Below are positions 46,139 through 55,211 of a DNA stretch of 64,000 bases, piece after piece. The DNA comes from Chloroflexota bacterium (GTDB lineage: Bacteria > Chloroflexota > Anaerolineae > Aggregatilineales > Phototrophicaceae). Position numbers and translations under genes: made by a program. Under the pieces are notes generated by a model, which did not search any database, was not told the DNA's origin, and saw nothing but the letters and a program-made list of their open reading frames with translations. Positions within the stretch are counted from its first letter, which is position 1. Each line of letters opens with the position of its first letter. The stretch spans positions 62,001-126,000 of the forward strand of contig WTGO01000074.1 in assembly GCA_011523515.1 (NCBI GenBank). The letters run 5' to 3'.

Positions 46139-46561
46139 ATGGTTCGCATTCGCTTGCGCCGGCAAGGCTTGAAACGGCAACCGAGCTACCGTGTTGTTGT
46201 AACTGACCAGCGGAAGGCCCGTAACGGCAGCTACCTGGAAAACATCGGTCACTACAATCCGCGTACGCGCCCGGCCACCGAAATCATTGAAGAAGAACGA
46301 GCGCTGTACTGGCTCAGCGTCGGCGCCCAACCCAGCGATGCGGTGCGGCGTCTCTTGGAACATACCGGCACCTGGGGTCGCTTTGAGCGCTTGCGCGCCG
46401 GTGAAAGCATGGAAGAATTGGTGCAAGAGGCCGAAGCGAGTCGCGGCGAATTGCCCAGCCCGAAGACGAACTATCCTTCACCAGACGACGGCGAAAGCAA
46501 GATCAAAGCGCGGGAAGCCGCCCGTCTCTCAGAAACTGAATCCACGGACGGGAGTGACTAG
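46139..46561 (+). CDS. rpsP: 30S ribosomal protein bS16
   Basis: The first 80 residues (MVRIRLRRQGLKRQPSYRVVVTDQRKARNGSYLENIGHYNP...) are classical bS16. The total of 140 residues is longer than the usual 80-90. The extra tail is acidic and low in complexity (SPKTNYPSPDDGESKIKAREAARLSETESTDGSD). The protein stabilises the 30S body. It lies 22 bases after ffh. Confidence 0.97.
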   Translation: MVRIRLRRQGLKRQPSYRVVVTDQRKARNGSYLENIGHYNPRTRPATEIIEEERALYWLSVGAQPSDAVRRLLEHTGTWGRFERLRAGESMEELVQEAEASRGELPSPKTNYPSPDDGESKIKAREAARLSETESTDGSD

Positions 46562-46571
46562 GTTTTAGCCT

Positions 46572-46823
46572 ATGGCTGAAGAACAGCTGGTCCAATACAT
46601 CGCCGAGAATCTCGTAAATTCGCCCGACGAAGTTAGCGTCACAACCAAGGAAACCGGTCGCAGCGTGGTGATCGAACTCTCCGTGGCGCCGGACGATATG
46701 GGGCGCATCATCGGGCGCAGCGGACGCGTTGCCAACTCAATACGCTCCCTACTGCGCGCCGTGTCTTCGCCCGACGATCGCGGACGCGACCGCCGCCGGC
46801 GCGTCATCCTTGAAATCGAATAA
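46572..46823 (+). CDS. khpA: KH-domain RNA-binding protein KhpA
   Basis: The 83-residue protein is a single KH domain with the GXXG loop in MGRIIGRSGRVANSIRSLLRA. KhpA is encoded between rpsP and rimM in many bacteria and binds RNA with KhpB. It starts 10 bases after rpsP. Confidence 0.94.
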   Translation: MAEEQLVQYIAENLVNSPDEVSVTTKETGRSVVIELSVAPDDMGRIIGRSGRVANSIRSLLRAVSSPDDRGRDRRRRVILEIE

Positions 46824-46829
46824 TTCCCG

Positions 46830-47360
46830 GTGCCGCTCGACTTACCTCAATATCTCGTTGTAGGAGAAGTTCTGCGCCCGCACGGGGTGCGTGGCGAAGT
46901 GCGCGTGCGCGTCCTAACCGAGAATCGCGATCAATTGCTCGATCTCGATTACGTATACTTGGCTGATTCTCCGGAAGATGAGCGTATAGTCCGTTTAGAC
47001 CTCAGCCAAGTACGCTTCAACAAGACCTATGCCCTGTTGAGCCTGGCGGGCTGCAGCAGCCGTGATGACGCCGAGCAGTTGCGCTCGAAGCTGGTCATGA
47101 TAGACACTGAGCAGGCTGTCCCGCTGGACGGCGAACAGTACTATCTCTTCCAGCTGATAGGCTTACAGGTAGTCTGCGACGGCGAGAAAATCGGCCAGGT
47201 CAAAGAGGTGTTGCAGACCGGCGCCAACGATGTCTATATCGTCGACAGCCCGGCACATGGAGAACTGCTGCTGCCGGCGCACGAAGAATCGATCGTCAGC
47301 ATAGACTTTGAATCCCAGGTCATCACGATGGCCTTGCCTGACGGCTTGATCCCGGACTGA
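46830..47360 (+). CDS. rimM: Ribosome maturation factor RimM
   Basis: The 176-residue protein starts at GTG 46830. It shows VGEVLRPHGVRGEVRVRVLTENRDQLLDL in the N-terminal domain and YYLFQLIGLQVV...IGQVKEVLQTGANDVYIV in the PRC-barrel. RimM assists 30S head assembly near S19. It closes the ffh-rpsP-khpA-rimM cluster. The trmD and rplS genes that usually follow are absent. Confidence 0.96.
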   Translation: MPLDLPQYLVVGEVLRPHGVRGEVRVRVLTENRDQLLDLDYVYLADSPEDERIVRLDLSQVRFNKTYALLSLAGCSSRDDAEQLRSKLVMIDTEQAVPLDGEQYYLFQLIGLQVVCDGEKIGQVKEVLQTGANDVYIVDSPAHGELLLPAHEESIVSIDFESQVITMALPDGLIPD

Positions 47361-47377
47361 GCCATCCCCCGACAAGC

Positions 47378-47407
47378 TTGACAATAAACTTTCGCTGCTG
47401 ATATGCT
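47378..47407 (+). promoter_or_regulatory. Predicted promoter of dprA
   Basis: A perfect TTGACA (47378-47383), an 18-base spacer and TATGCT at 47402-47407 overlap the first ATG of the ORF. Use of this promoter favours the ATG at 47439 as the start of dprA. Confidence 0.5.
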
Positions 47408-47438
47408 GAACGCGTTGACGCTTCATTTATGGACCCTT

Positions 47439-48536
47439 ATGCCGTCAAACCACCATCAACAGTATTGGCTGGGATTGCATCTCATCCCGAATTTTGGCGT
47501 CGCCACCTTGTCGCGGTTGTTAACGCATTTCGACTCCGCGGAAGCGCTATGGCGCGAACCCGATTCGAGCCTCATGCGGCTTGACTTGCCAACGGTGCTT
47601 CTGGATCACTTCTGCGCGGCGCGCCGGAAGATCGATGTAAGGCGCGAAATGGATCGGGTCGCCCGCGCCAGCGCATCGCTCATCACCTTGGAAGACGAAG
47701 ACTATCCCCGGCTCTTGCGCTCGCTGCCTGATCGACCGATCCTGCTGTATGTCCGCGGCTCACTCGGGCTTGGCGACGAAAGCTCGCTAGCTGTCGTGGG
47801 CACCCGCAAAGCCAGCCGCTACGGAAAGGACGTCGCTTTTCAGCTATCAGGTCAACTGGCGCGGCAAGGCGTCGCGATAGTCTCCGGCCTGGCGCACGGC
47901 GTTGATGCCGCGGCGCATCACGGCGCCCTGGACGCCGGCGGCAAAACGATTGCCGTCATGGCGACCGGCATCGACCGGGTCTATCCGCGTGAGAATACCG
48001 ACCTGGCGGCGCAAATCGCTGCGAGCGGCGCTGTCATTACCGAGATGCCTTTGAAGTCCGCGCCCTTGGGCAAGAACTTCCCGCAGCGAAATCGCATCAT
48101 CAGCGGGCTGTCACTGGGAGTTCTAGTCGCCGAAGCGCCCATTAAGAGCGGCGCTCTAAATACCGTTTCCCATGCCATTGATCAGGGCCGGGATGTTTTT
48201 GCAGTGCCGCACAATATCTATAGCCGGTCCGGTGGCGGCGGGAATATCCTGATCCAGGAAGGCGCCAAATTAGTTGCGAGCGCAGAAGATATTTTGGAGG
48301 AATTGCAGGTCTCCTTTATCAACGTAGAAACGCGCAGCCGCGCCCAAGAAATACAGCCAGCCAATGAAACTGAAGACGCCATCATGCAGCAGCTGAGCGC
48401 CGATCCCGTGCACGTTGATTTCATCGTGCGTCAGACTGAATTGCCCACGGCCACCGTTACCAGTACACTGACAATGCTGGAATTAAAGGGACTTGCCGAG
48501 AGCGCCGGACCTATGCAATACTGCCGTGCGCGATAA
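47439..48536 (+). CDS. dprA: DNA processing protein DprA
   Basis: The start MPSNHHQQYWLGLHLIPNFG (ATG 47439) is chosen because the upstream ATG lies in a predicted -10 box. The Rossmann-like core is clear: SLAVVGTRKASRYG, SGLAHGVDAAAHHGAL, GKTIAVMATGIDRVYPREN, RNRIISGLS, AVPHNIYSRSGGGGNILIQEGA. A C-terminal winged-helix domain follows (HVDFIVRQTELPTATVTSTLTMLELKG). DprA loads RecA on incoming single-stranded DNA, so transformation or DNA salvage is possible. No other competence gene is visible. Confidence 0.94.
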   Translation: MPSNHHQQYWLGLHLIPNFGVATLSRLLTHFDSAEALWREPDSSLMRLDLPTVLLDHFCAARRKIDVRREMDRVARASASLITLEDEDYPRLLRSLPDRPILLYVRGSLGLGDESSLAVVGTRKASRYGKDVAFQLSGQLARQGVAIVSGLAHGVDAAAHHGALDAGGKTIAVMATGIDRVYPRENTDLAAQIAASGAVITEMPLKSAPLGKNFPQRNRIISGLSLGVLVAEAPIKSGALNTVSHAIDQGRDVFAVPHNIYSRSGGGGNILIQEGAKLVASAEDILEELQVSFINVETRSRAQEIQPANETEDAIMQQLSADPVHVDFIVRQTELPTATVTSTLTMLELKGLAESAGPMQYCRAR

Positions 48537-48559
48537 TCGCCGGACTGAGAGCCACCCAA

Positions 48560-49645
48560 ATGGACCACTACTACGCATTAATTGCCGCAGGCGGGCATGG
48601 CACCAGGCTGTGGCCCATGAGCCGCGCCAAAACACCGAAACAGATGCTGCCTTTGATCAACCAGGAGTCTATGTTTCGCACCAGCGTGGAGCGGATTCAA
48701 TCCATCTTTCCGCCGGAAGACATCTTTGTTGTAACTGGTCGGGAACTGGCTGATGACCTGCGGGCTGAAGTCCCACAGCTTCCCCGCGACAACTTCATAG
48801 TTGAGCCCTATGCCAAGAATACCGCGCCGGCCCTGGCATTGGCACTGGCCACGATTCAAACGCGTGATCCCGAAGCCACTGTTGCCATATTGACCGCCGA
48901 CCACCATATCGCTCAGCGGCCGAAATTCTGCCAAGTGCTGGAATCCGCCTGGCAAGTCGCGCAGGAGGGCTATATCGTCACCCTGGGCATCGCGCCGTCC
49001 TATCCCGCCACCGGATACGGCTACATCGAACAGGGCGCGCCCTTGGGTGACTACAACGATTTCGCCGTCTATCACTCCAAACGATTTACCGAAAAACCGG
49101 ATATCGTTCGGGCAACTCAGTTTTTGGCCTCTGGACTCTACAGTTGGAATTCCGGTATGTTCATCTGGCGGGTCGACCGCGCAATGAAAGACCTGGAGCG
49201 CTATCAGCCGGCCGTCTACGCCATGTGCTCCTACCTGCAGACGGCCGTCGGCACGCCGGAGTACGAAGCGAAACTCAACGATATCTGGGAGACAATGCCG
49301 AAGCTGTCGATCGACTTCGCGGTCATGGAAAAAACGGACAATATTGCCGTCATCCCGATCGACATCGGCTGGAGCGATGTCGGCTCATGGGCATCGCTCT
49401 ACGATATCCTGCCGCAAGACAATTTTGGCAACTGCATCAAAGGAGAGGCCAGCGATATTAGGGTGATCCTTGACACGCGTGATACGCTGGTGTTCAGTGA
49501 TCGCCTGACGGTGGCGATAGGCGTCGAAGACATGGTCGTCGTAGATACCGACGACGTGCTGCTGATCTGTCACAAAGATCGTACCCAGGATGTAAAGCAG
49601 GTAGTGACTTACTTGCGCGAAAATGGAAACGACGATTATCTCTAA
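48560..49645 (+). CDS. manC: Mannose-1-phosphate guanylyltransferase
   Basis: The 361-residue nucleotidyltransferase begins YYALIAAGGHGTRLWPMSRAKTPKQMLPL, the GDP-mannose pyrophosphorylase signature. It continues with VEPYAKNTAPALALAL, ILTADHHIAQ, YIEQGAPLG, KRFTEKPD, WNSGMFIWR and WSDVGSWASLYD. It makes GDP-mannose from GTP and mannose-1-phosphate for glycan assembly, which fits the GT39-like gene elsewhere in the window. It is shorter than bifunctional ManC with an isomerase domain. Confidence 0.93.
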   Translation: MDHYYALIAAGGHGTRLWPMSRAKTPKQMLPLINQESMFRTSVERIQSIFPPEDIFVVTGRELADDLRAEVPQLPRDNFIVEPYAKNTAPALALALATIQTRDPEATVAILTADHHIAQRPKFCQVLESAWQVAQEGYIVTLGIAPSYPATGYGYIEQGAPLGDYNDFAVYHSKRFTEKPDIVRATQFLASGLYSWNSGMFIWRVDRAMKDLERYQPAVYAMCSYLQTAVGTPEYEAKLNDIWETMPKLSIDFAVMEKTDNIAVIPIDIGWSDVGSWASLYDILPQDNFGNCIKGEASDIRVILDTRDTLVFSDRLTVAIGVEDMVVVDTDDVLLICHKDRTQDVKQVVTYLRENGNDDYL

Positions 49646-49674
49646 CACTGACGACGCAAGGATGAGGACCAAAC

Positions 49675-52074
49675 ATGGCTGACGACATCGTACAATCGCA
49701 TCAAGCCTATTGCTTCAAGTGTCGAACGAAGCGGGAGATGCTGCATCCTCAAGCGATATACAACAAGGCCGGCGCGCCCGCCACAAGCGGGGAATGCCCC
49801 GAATGCGGCACCAAGATGTATCGCACCGGCCGCACCCCCGCTCACGAGGGCATCCCGAAACCGGAAATCACCAAACGTCCTGCTCGCAAGAAGTCCAAGT
49901 CGAAAGCCAAAGCGAAAAAGCGCTCGAAGTCGAATGGCGGACGCCCGGCAAGACGCGCCAAGATCGACCGCCTGGTCATCGTCGAATCGCCAGCCAAAGC
50001 GCGCAGTATCGGCGGATTCCTGGGTAAAGGCTACACAGTCCTGTCCTCCGTCGGTCATGTTCGCGACCTGCTCAAGAGCCGGCTGTCAGTTGACGTCGAT
50101 AACAATTTCGAACCCGAGTATCGTGTACCTAACGAAAAGCGAGCTCTTGTCAAAGAACTCAAGGCGGCGGCCGAAGTCGCGGAAGAGATTTTCCTGGCGA
50201 CTGACCCGGACCGCGAGGGTGAGGCCATCGCCTGGCATCTGATCGCGGCCGCTGAAATGCCTACCGCGCGCATTAAACGAGTAGTGTTCCATGAAATCAC
50301 GGACGGCGCCGTTGCCGATGCCTTCGCTCACCCGCGCGCTATCAACACTGATCTCGTGAATGCGCAGCAAGCCCGCCGAATCCTCGACCGGCTGGTTGGC
50401 TATCAGGTATCACAATTGCTGTGGTCCAAAGTACGCAATGGACTGTCGGCCGGCCGCGTACAAAGCATCGCCCTGCGCCTGGTGGTCGAACGCGAAGATG
50501 AGATCGCCGCGTTCAATCCGCGCGAATACTGGACCATTGATGCGGCCCTTGCCAAACAGGGCCAGCGTGCAGACAGCGGAAGCTTCACTGCTAGCCTGGT
50601 GCAGATCGACGATCTCAACGTGACCTTTGATACAAAAAAGGATGACCCGCCCGCCCTCGACAGCGAAGCCACGGTTCAGCCTCATCTGGAGACGCTGCGT
50701 CGAAGCAAATTCAGAGTCAACGCGGTGAAACGCGGCACGCGCAAGAGCAAACCTTCGGCCCCATTCACCACCAGTACGTTGCAGCAAGCCGCTTCCAATC
50801 GCCGCGGCTTTGGCGCGAGCCGCACCATGCGCGTTGCGCAGCAGCTTTACGAGGGTATTGATATCGGCCAGAACAGTTCGGTCGGTCTTATCACCTACAT
50901 GCGTACGGACAGTGTCCAAGTTTCCAAGGACGCCCAATCCCAAGCGCGAAAATTCGTGAAATCAAAGTACGGCGCCGACTACCTGCCGGATAAACCTCCA
51001 ACGTACAAGACACGCTCAAAGAGCGCGCAAGAGGCCCACGAAGCGATCCGACCGACCAGCGTCAACAGAACCCCGGAGTCCCTGCGCGACCATCTGAACC
51101 GCGCGCAAATGCAGATTTACACCCTGATATGGAATCGATTTGTCGCCAGCCAGATGGCCCCGGCGATCTACGACACGCTCCGCATTGAAGTCAGTGCCGG
51201 CCGTAGCGCCGACGATATGCCGTACCTGTTTCGCGCGTCTGGCAGTCAACTGAAGTTTGCCGGACACCTTGCCGTCGGCGAAAAGGCCTCCAACCGCGGT
51301 GGCAACTTCAAGGACGAACAGCAGCAGCAATTCCCTGACCTCGCAAAAGGTGAATGGCTCGACCGGCGCCAAATCATTCCCGATCAGCACTTTACTCAGC
51401 CGCCGCCCCGATATAATGAAGCGAGCCTGATTCGCCAACTGGAAGAGAGAGGCATCGGCAGGCCCAGCACGTACGCGCCCACTGTAACCGTCATTCAAAC
51501 GCGCGAATATGTCACCCAGGTCGACCGTCGCTTGCATCCCACCAAGACCGGTCGAGTGGTCTGCGAGCTTCTCACCGAATTCTTCCAAGAGGAGATGGAC
51601 TACGCCTTCACCGCGAAAATGGAAAATCAGCTCGACGAGGTTTCCAAAGGCAAGCTGGATTGGCGTCCAATGCTTGACGAATTCTACCACCCCTTTGAAG
51701 CGCGCTTGGTGAACGCCCGCGAAAAAATGCCCCGGCGCGATGTCTCAGAGAAGGTCGGACGCAACTGCCCAACTTGCCTTGAGGGCGAGCTAGTGGTCAA
51801 ACACTCGCGCTACGGCAAGTTCATCGGCTGCTCCAATTATCCGGAATGCAAGCATACCGAACGCTTCTTGCAGCGAAAGGGCCTGCTCTGCCCCGAATGC
51901 GGCAGCGAGAGCCAGGGCGAAATTGTCGAGCGGCGCTCGCGCAAGGGCCGCGTATTCTTCGGCTGCAGCCGCTACCCCGATTGCGACTATACGACCTGGA
52001 AACTGCCCAGGAATCTCAAACCCATAGCGGCGGCACAAGAAAGTCAAGGCGAAAAGGAACCCGCCGTAGTCTAG
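49675..52074 (+). CDS. topA: DNA topoisomerase I with N-terminal zinc ribbon (DUF5679-type)
   Basis: An extra N-terminal zinc ribbon with cysteines 13, 16, 41 and 44 (AYCFKCRTKREML, CPECGTKMYRTGR) is joined by a Lys/Arg-rich linker to a complete type IA topoisomerase. The Toprim region starts near residue 97 (DRLVIVESPAKARSIGGFLG), with DPDREGEAIAWHL. The active-site tyrosine is Y408 in GLITYMRTDSVQVS. Two C-terminal zinc ribbons follow (CPTCLEGELVVKHSRYGKFIGCSNYPECKHT; LCPECGSESQGE...CSRYPDCDYT). It relaxes negative supercoils. The N-terminal module is otherwise found as a separate small protein in Chloroflexota. Confidence 0.96.
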   Translation: MADDIVQSHQAYCFKCRTKREMLHPQAIYNKAGAPATSGECPECGTKMYRTGRTPAHEGIPKPEITKRPARKKSKSKAKAKKRSKSNGGRPARRAKIDRLVIVESPAKARSIGGFLGKGYTVLSSVGHVRDLLKSRLSVDVDNNFEPEYRVPNEKRALVKELKAAAEVAEEIFLATDPDREGEAIAWHLIAAAEMPTARIKRVVFHEITDGAVADAFAHPRAINTDLVNAQQARRILDRLVGYQVSQLLWSKVRNGLSAGRVQSIALRLVVEREDEIAAFNPREYWTIDAALAKQGQRADSGSFTASLVQIDDLNVTFDTKKDDPPALDSEATVQPHLETLRRSKFRVNAVKRGTRKSKPSAPFTTSTLQQAASNRRGFGASRTMRVAQQLYEGIDIGQNSSVGLITYMRTDSVQVSKDAQSQARKFVKSKYGADYLPDKPPTYKTRSKSAQEAHEAIRPTSVNRTPESLRDHLNRAQMQIYTLIWNRFVASQMAPAIYDTLRIEVSAGRSADDMPYLFRASGSQLKFAGHLAVGEKASNRGGNFKDEQQQQFPDLAKGEWLDRRQIIPDQHFTQPPPRYNEASLIRQLEERGIGRPSTYAPTVTVIQTREYVTQVDRRLHPTKTGRVVCELLTEFFQEEMDYAFTAKMENQLDEVSKGKLDWRPMLDEFYHPFEARLVNAREKMPRRDVSEKVGRNCPTCLEGELVVKHSRYGKFIGCSNYPECKHTERFLQRKGLLCPECGSESQGEIVERRSRKGRVFFGCSRYPDCDYTTWKLPRNLKPIAAAQESQGEKEPAVV

Positions 52075-52142
52075 TCTGGACGGCCTGTTCTTCGCAACCG
52101 CTGAGAAACACTCTCGCTCTGAAAAGTTGGCGCGCAACGCGT

Positions 52143-52171
52143 TTGTGGCGCTTTGTCAACTATCGTATACT
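52143..52171 (+). promoter_or_regulatory. Predicted promoter of the unknown membrane protein gene
   Basis: TTGTGG, a 17-base spacer and TATACT at 52166-52171 stand 44 bases before the ATG at 52215. The -35 is weak. Confidence 0.45.
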
Positions 52172-52214
52172 TCATGGCAGGTATGAATATTTGAGACTCG
52201 AAAGGGCGCTTTTC

Positions 52215-53666
52215 ATGAGCCTTCAAGGTCGCATGTCTAATCACGCGCAATCGTCCGGAGCGCTCCACCCCAGTGAAACTGAAGCTGGCGGATTATCCAA
52301 TCCATCTGCTGAAAACACCAGCGAACGACCCGGCTCGCGCATTCAAAGCCTGGTGGCGTCCAGCCCAAAGCGCATGACGGTCGTACTTGTCATCCTGGGC
52401 ATGGTATTGGGATTACTTACCGCCTACGTGATCATTCCAACTGAATTCACCGGCGCCTCGCCTCGCCACATGAGCCGGGAAGCGATCAAGCAGTGGGTGC
52501 GAATGGTCGCCGTGGGGCACTCTGAAGGCATCCATTATGACGACAGCAACGCTCTGCTTGTGTTGCAGCAGATTCCCAGTCCTCAGTCCGTGGTTGAAGG
52601 CTTGGCGGCCGATATTGAGGTTCCCGCCGCCGAGCGCGCCGCGCTGGAAGCATTGATGGAAATCCCCGGTTTCGCAAATCTTAACGGAGCGCTTGCGCCG
52701 CAAGACCCGGGCGTCGTGGGCAGTTCACTTCAAGTGGCAGTTTCGCTGGCAGTGGTAGCGCTGGCAATCCCGATTCTTGTGATTGCCGGGCGCACCATTT
52801 TGCCAGCCGGCATTGGCGCCGCTTCCGTCAAGCGCGGTCGCGATCAATCGGCGGCCGAGAGCCCACCCCCAGCCGGACCCGCTTCTATGCCAATGGATCA
52901 ATCGTATCAGGCTCAGAGTGAGGCTGCGCCGTCAGCCACCTGGGGCGATGACGAGACAGAAGAAAGCGGCACGATCCATCCCCAGTACGGCGTTCCCGTA
53001 TTACGTGCTCTGTCTACCTACATAAAAGGGCGCAATCTGGATGATTCCTTCGCCATAGAGTTGGCGCCGGATGCCGGCAGCCAGTTCCTTGGCGAGTGTG
53101 GCATTTCAGCCGCGACGCAGATTGGCAACGAGCTGCAGTCTGTTGAGTTTTGGGGCTTTGATATGGCATCGCAGGAGACGCTGACCAAGGTCTTTGCTGC
53201 GCCGGCAGCCCTGCATGATCCGGCTTTGCACGCTGCGGTAGCCAACCGCGTCAAAGACGCCTCCACTGACATCGTCGCGGTAGAACCCGGCGCGAGCTTG
53301 GTATTGGACAGTGGCGCCATCCATCTTCAGGCCAAAGTAAACGCTTTTGTCTGCAACTACGGCGGCGGAACGCCGAATAGCGGAATAGAGACCTTGCAAA
53401 TCGAAATCCTGGCGTGGCACAAGCAAGCCATTGGCTCGAGTATGCCGGCGGGCGGTTATCCGGCTCCCGCCAATTCACCCTTCAACGAATACGCGGAGAT
53501 GCATTTTGGTCCGCCCTCGGAAACGACGTCGCCGTCCCCGCCTCCCAGCGGCAGCATGAGTCCGCCCGCGGCCGGGTCCCACGGTACCACGCATGTGCCG
53601 AAGCGCCCGGAGGATGAAGAGGAAGATCCCTTTGGTGGAACGGGCAACTTTATGCCCTATTCATAG
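52215..53666 (+). CDS. Membrane protein of unknown function
   Basis: The ORF track extends this frame into topA, but a separate start at ATG 52215 (MSLQGRMSNHAQSS) after a predicted promoter gives 483 residues. There is a membrane helix near residues 60-80 (MTVVLVILGMVLGLLTAYVIIP) and a second near 180-200 (LQVAVSLAVVALAIPILVIAG). The conserved-looking C-terminal part is soluble (PVLRALSTYIKGRNLDDSFAIEL...GECGISAATQIGNELQSVEFWGFDMAS). The tail is Pro/Ser-rich and acidic. I do not recognise the family and assign no function. Confidence 0.75.
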   Translation: MSLQGRMSNHAQSSGALHPSETEAGGLSNPSAENTSERPGSRIQSLVASSPKRMTVVLVILGMVLGLLTAYVIIPTEFTGASPRHMSREAIKQWVRMVAVGHSEGIHYDDSNALLVLQQIPSPQSVVEGLAADIEVPAAERAALEALMEIPGFANLNGALAPQDPGVVGSSLQVAVSLAVVALAIPILVIAGRTILPAGIGAASVKRGRDQSAAESPPPAGPASMPMDQSYQAQSEAAPSATWGDDETEESGTIHPQYGVPVLRALSTYIKGRNLDDSFAIELAPDAGSQFLGECGISAATQIGNELQSVEFWGFDMASQETLTKVFAAPAALHDPALHAAVANRVKDASTDIVAVEPGASLVLDSGAIHLQAKVNAFVCNYGGGTPNSGIETLQIEILAWHKQAIGSSMPAGGYPAPANSPFNEYAEMHFGPPSETTSPSPPPSGSMSPPAAGSHGTTHVPKRPEDEEEDPFGGTGNFMPYS

Positions 53667-53704
53667 CTGACGGGCGATATGCCCGCTCGCCCGGTCGCTA
53701 GTCG

Positions 53705-54175
53705 CTAGCGGATCTCAATAATCTTGAATTTCAGTTCGCCGTCCGGTGTGCTCACCGAGACCCTCTTACCAACCGTTTTTCCCAGTAGCGCGGACCCAAT
53801 TGGACTCTTCTGCGAGATTTTGCGCTCGCGCGGATTCGCCTCGGCGCTGCCGACAATCCGGTATTCTTCGTTCTCACCGGTCCCGACTTCCTGGATAACG
53901 ACGGTAGACCCGACGCGCACCTCATCGCTGGCGCCGGCGTTATCTACAATAATGGCATTCATCAGAACGGATTCGATATGCTGCACGCGCCCTTCCACGA
54001 AACCAAGCTGCTCCTTGGCGTTGTGGTAGTCGGCGTTCTCTTTCAAGTCCCCTTGGGCCACAGCGTCCTTTAACTTGCGCGCCAGGGCCGGGCGCCGCGT
54101 CTCAACCAGTTGCTTCAGCTCACGGCGCAGCGCGTCTTCGCCTTCTCTGGTTAGATAAGATTCTTCTGTTGCCAT
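53705..54175 (-). CDS. greA: Transcription elongation factor GreA
   Basis: The 156-residue protein starts MATEESYLTREGEDALRRELKQLVETRRPALARKLKDAVAQGDLKENADYHNAKEQLGF. The coiled-coil tip carries the acidic pair (D/E) that stimulates RNA polymerase to cleave backtracked transcripts. The C-terminal domain follows (IGSALLGKTVGKRVSVSTPDGELKFKI). Its first 25 bases overlap the upstream MBL gene on the same strand, which suggests translational coupling. Confidence 0.97.
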   Translation of the reverse strand: MATEESYLTREGEDALRRELKQLVETRRPALARKLKDAVAQGDLKENADYHNAKEQLGFVEGRVQHIESVLMNAIIVDNAGASDEVRVGSTVVIQEVGTGENEEYRIVGSAEANPRERKISQKSPIGSALLGKTVGKRVSVSTPDGELKFKIIEIR

Positions 54176-55050
54176 TGCGTGTTTCCTTCATAATCGGGTG
54201 ATGCCTCTTGTTCCGCCGGCATACATGAACCAGACTTGCCACCATTCAGCAAGGCGCGAATGTTTTGCCGGTGCAGCTGCTGCACGACGCCATTTAAGAG
54301 GTCCTGGCTCTTGCCGCAAGCGTCCACGGGTATAGATTCTTCAATGTTCTCACGACCTTCTTCCATGGCCTTTTCCACCGCCTCGGCCAAACGGCGCAGA
54401 TATTCCAGATCGCTGGCGATTTTCTCCGGCGCCTCGCCACGCAATATGATATCGCCGTGACCTTGCACGATATTCTCGTATTCTTGATCCAGCAATAGCC
54501 TCAGCGACTCTTCGAAATCGTCGAAACTACCATCCACAAAATACGGAATCGGCATTACGGTATCCGCCGCAAAGAGAATGTCTTCGCCGTTAACCAGGCA
54601 TACAATGGAATCCGGACTGTGGCCAGGGCTTGAGCGCAGTGTGAATCGAAACTCGCCCAGTTCCAACGACATTTGCCCCTCGAATGTGATCTCGGGAATG
54701 ACGAGTTCCACCGTATCGAATTCAGGCGAACGCTCTTTCAGCCGTTCCAGGCCCTCGCGGCCGCGCGTCGCCAGCATCTCTGCGCACAGCCGGTGAGACA
54801 CGACCTGTGCTTCCGGGAAAAAACAGGTGCCGGTCGTGTGATCGGCATGAAAATGCGTATTGACGACGTAGCGTACGCCTGACCGCAATCCCGATTCGAC
54901 GTATCGACGAATGCGCAAGGTCTCCTCGGGATAGAGCAAGGTGTCGATGAGCACAGCGCCGTCGCTCGTCACAATCAAGCCGGCCGTAACCTGGGCATAC
55001 TGGCCGCTGCGGAATACAAATACCTTGTCCGTGATGCGTTCGCGCTGCAT
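54151..55050 (-). CDS. Metallo-beta-lactamase-fold hydrolase
   Basis: The 299-residue protein has HFHADHTTGTCFFPEAQVV (zinc site one), SSPGHSPDSIVCLV, AADTVMPIPYFVDG and IVQGHGDIILRG in family order. The last 75 residues form an unusual helical extension. The N terminus (VFVFRSGQYAQVTAGLIVTSDGAVLIDT) is typical of MBL hydrolases. It overlaps greA by 25 bases and is upstream of it. Substrate unknown. Confidence 0.85.
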   Translation of the reverse strand: MQRERITDKVFVFRSGQYAQVTAGLIVTSDGAVLIDTLLYPEETLRIRRYVESGLRSGVRYVVNTHFHADHTTGTCFFPEAQVVSHRLCAEMLATRGREGLERLKERSPEFDTVELVIPEITFEGQMSLELGEFRFTLRSSPGHSPDSIVCLVNGEDILFAADTVMPIPYFVDGSFDDFEESLRLLLDQEYENIVQGHGDIILRGEAPEKIASDLEYLRRLAEAVEKAMEEGRENIEESIPVDACGKSQDLLNGVVQQLHRQNIRALLNGGKSGSCMPAEQEASPDYEGNTQWQQKNLI

Positions 55051-55211
55051 GCGAATCGTGGGTCACCAAACTGAGCGAAAGGGATTGAATCACAGCGAGT
55101 ATAGACAGCGACCAGTCGGAAATCAAGACGACATCGCGCCGCCGACTTTGCGCCCCGAGGACTTGTCTGTATACTGATTGCACCAGTATCCGATTCTGAC
55201 TGGACACTGAC

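Noticed and set aside
47403-47438. First ATG of the dprA ORF
   Set aside because: It lies inside the predicted -10 box, so the next ATG is preferred.
51846-52214. Upstream extension of the 606-residue ORF
   Set aside because: It overlaps the end of topA in another frame; a separate promoter and ATG give a better start at 52215.
53666-53704. Bidirectional terminator between the unknown membrane protein and greA
   Set aside because: Short inverted sequences such as CGGGCGATATGCCCG are present, but there is no T-tract on either side.
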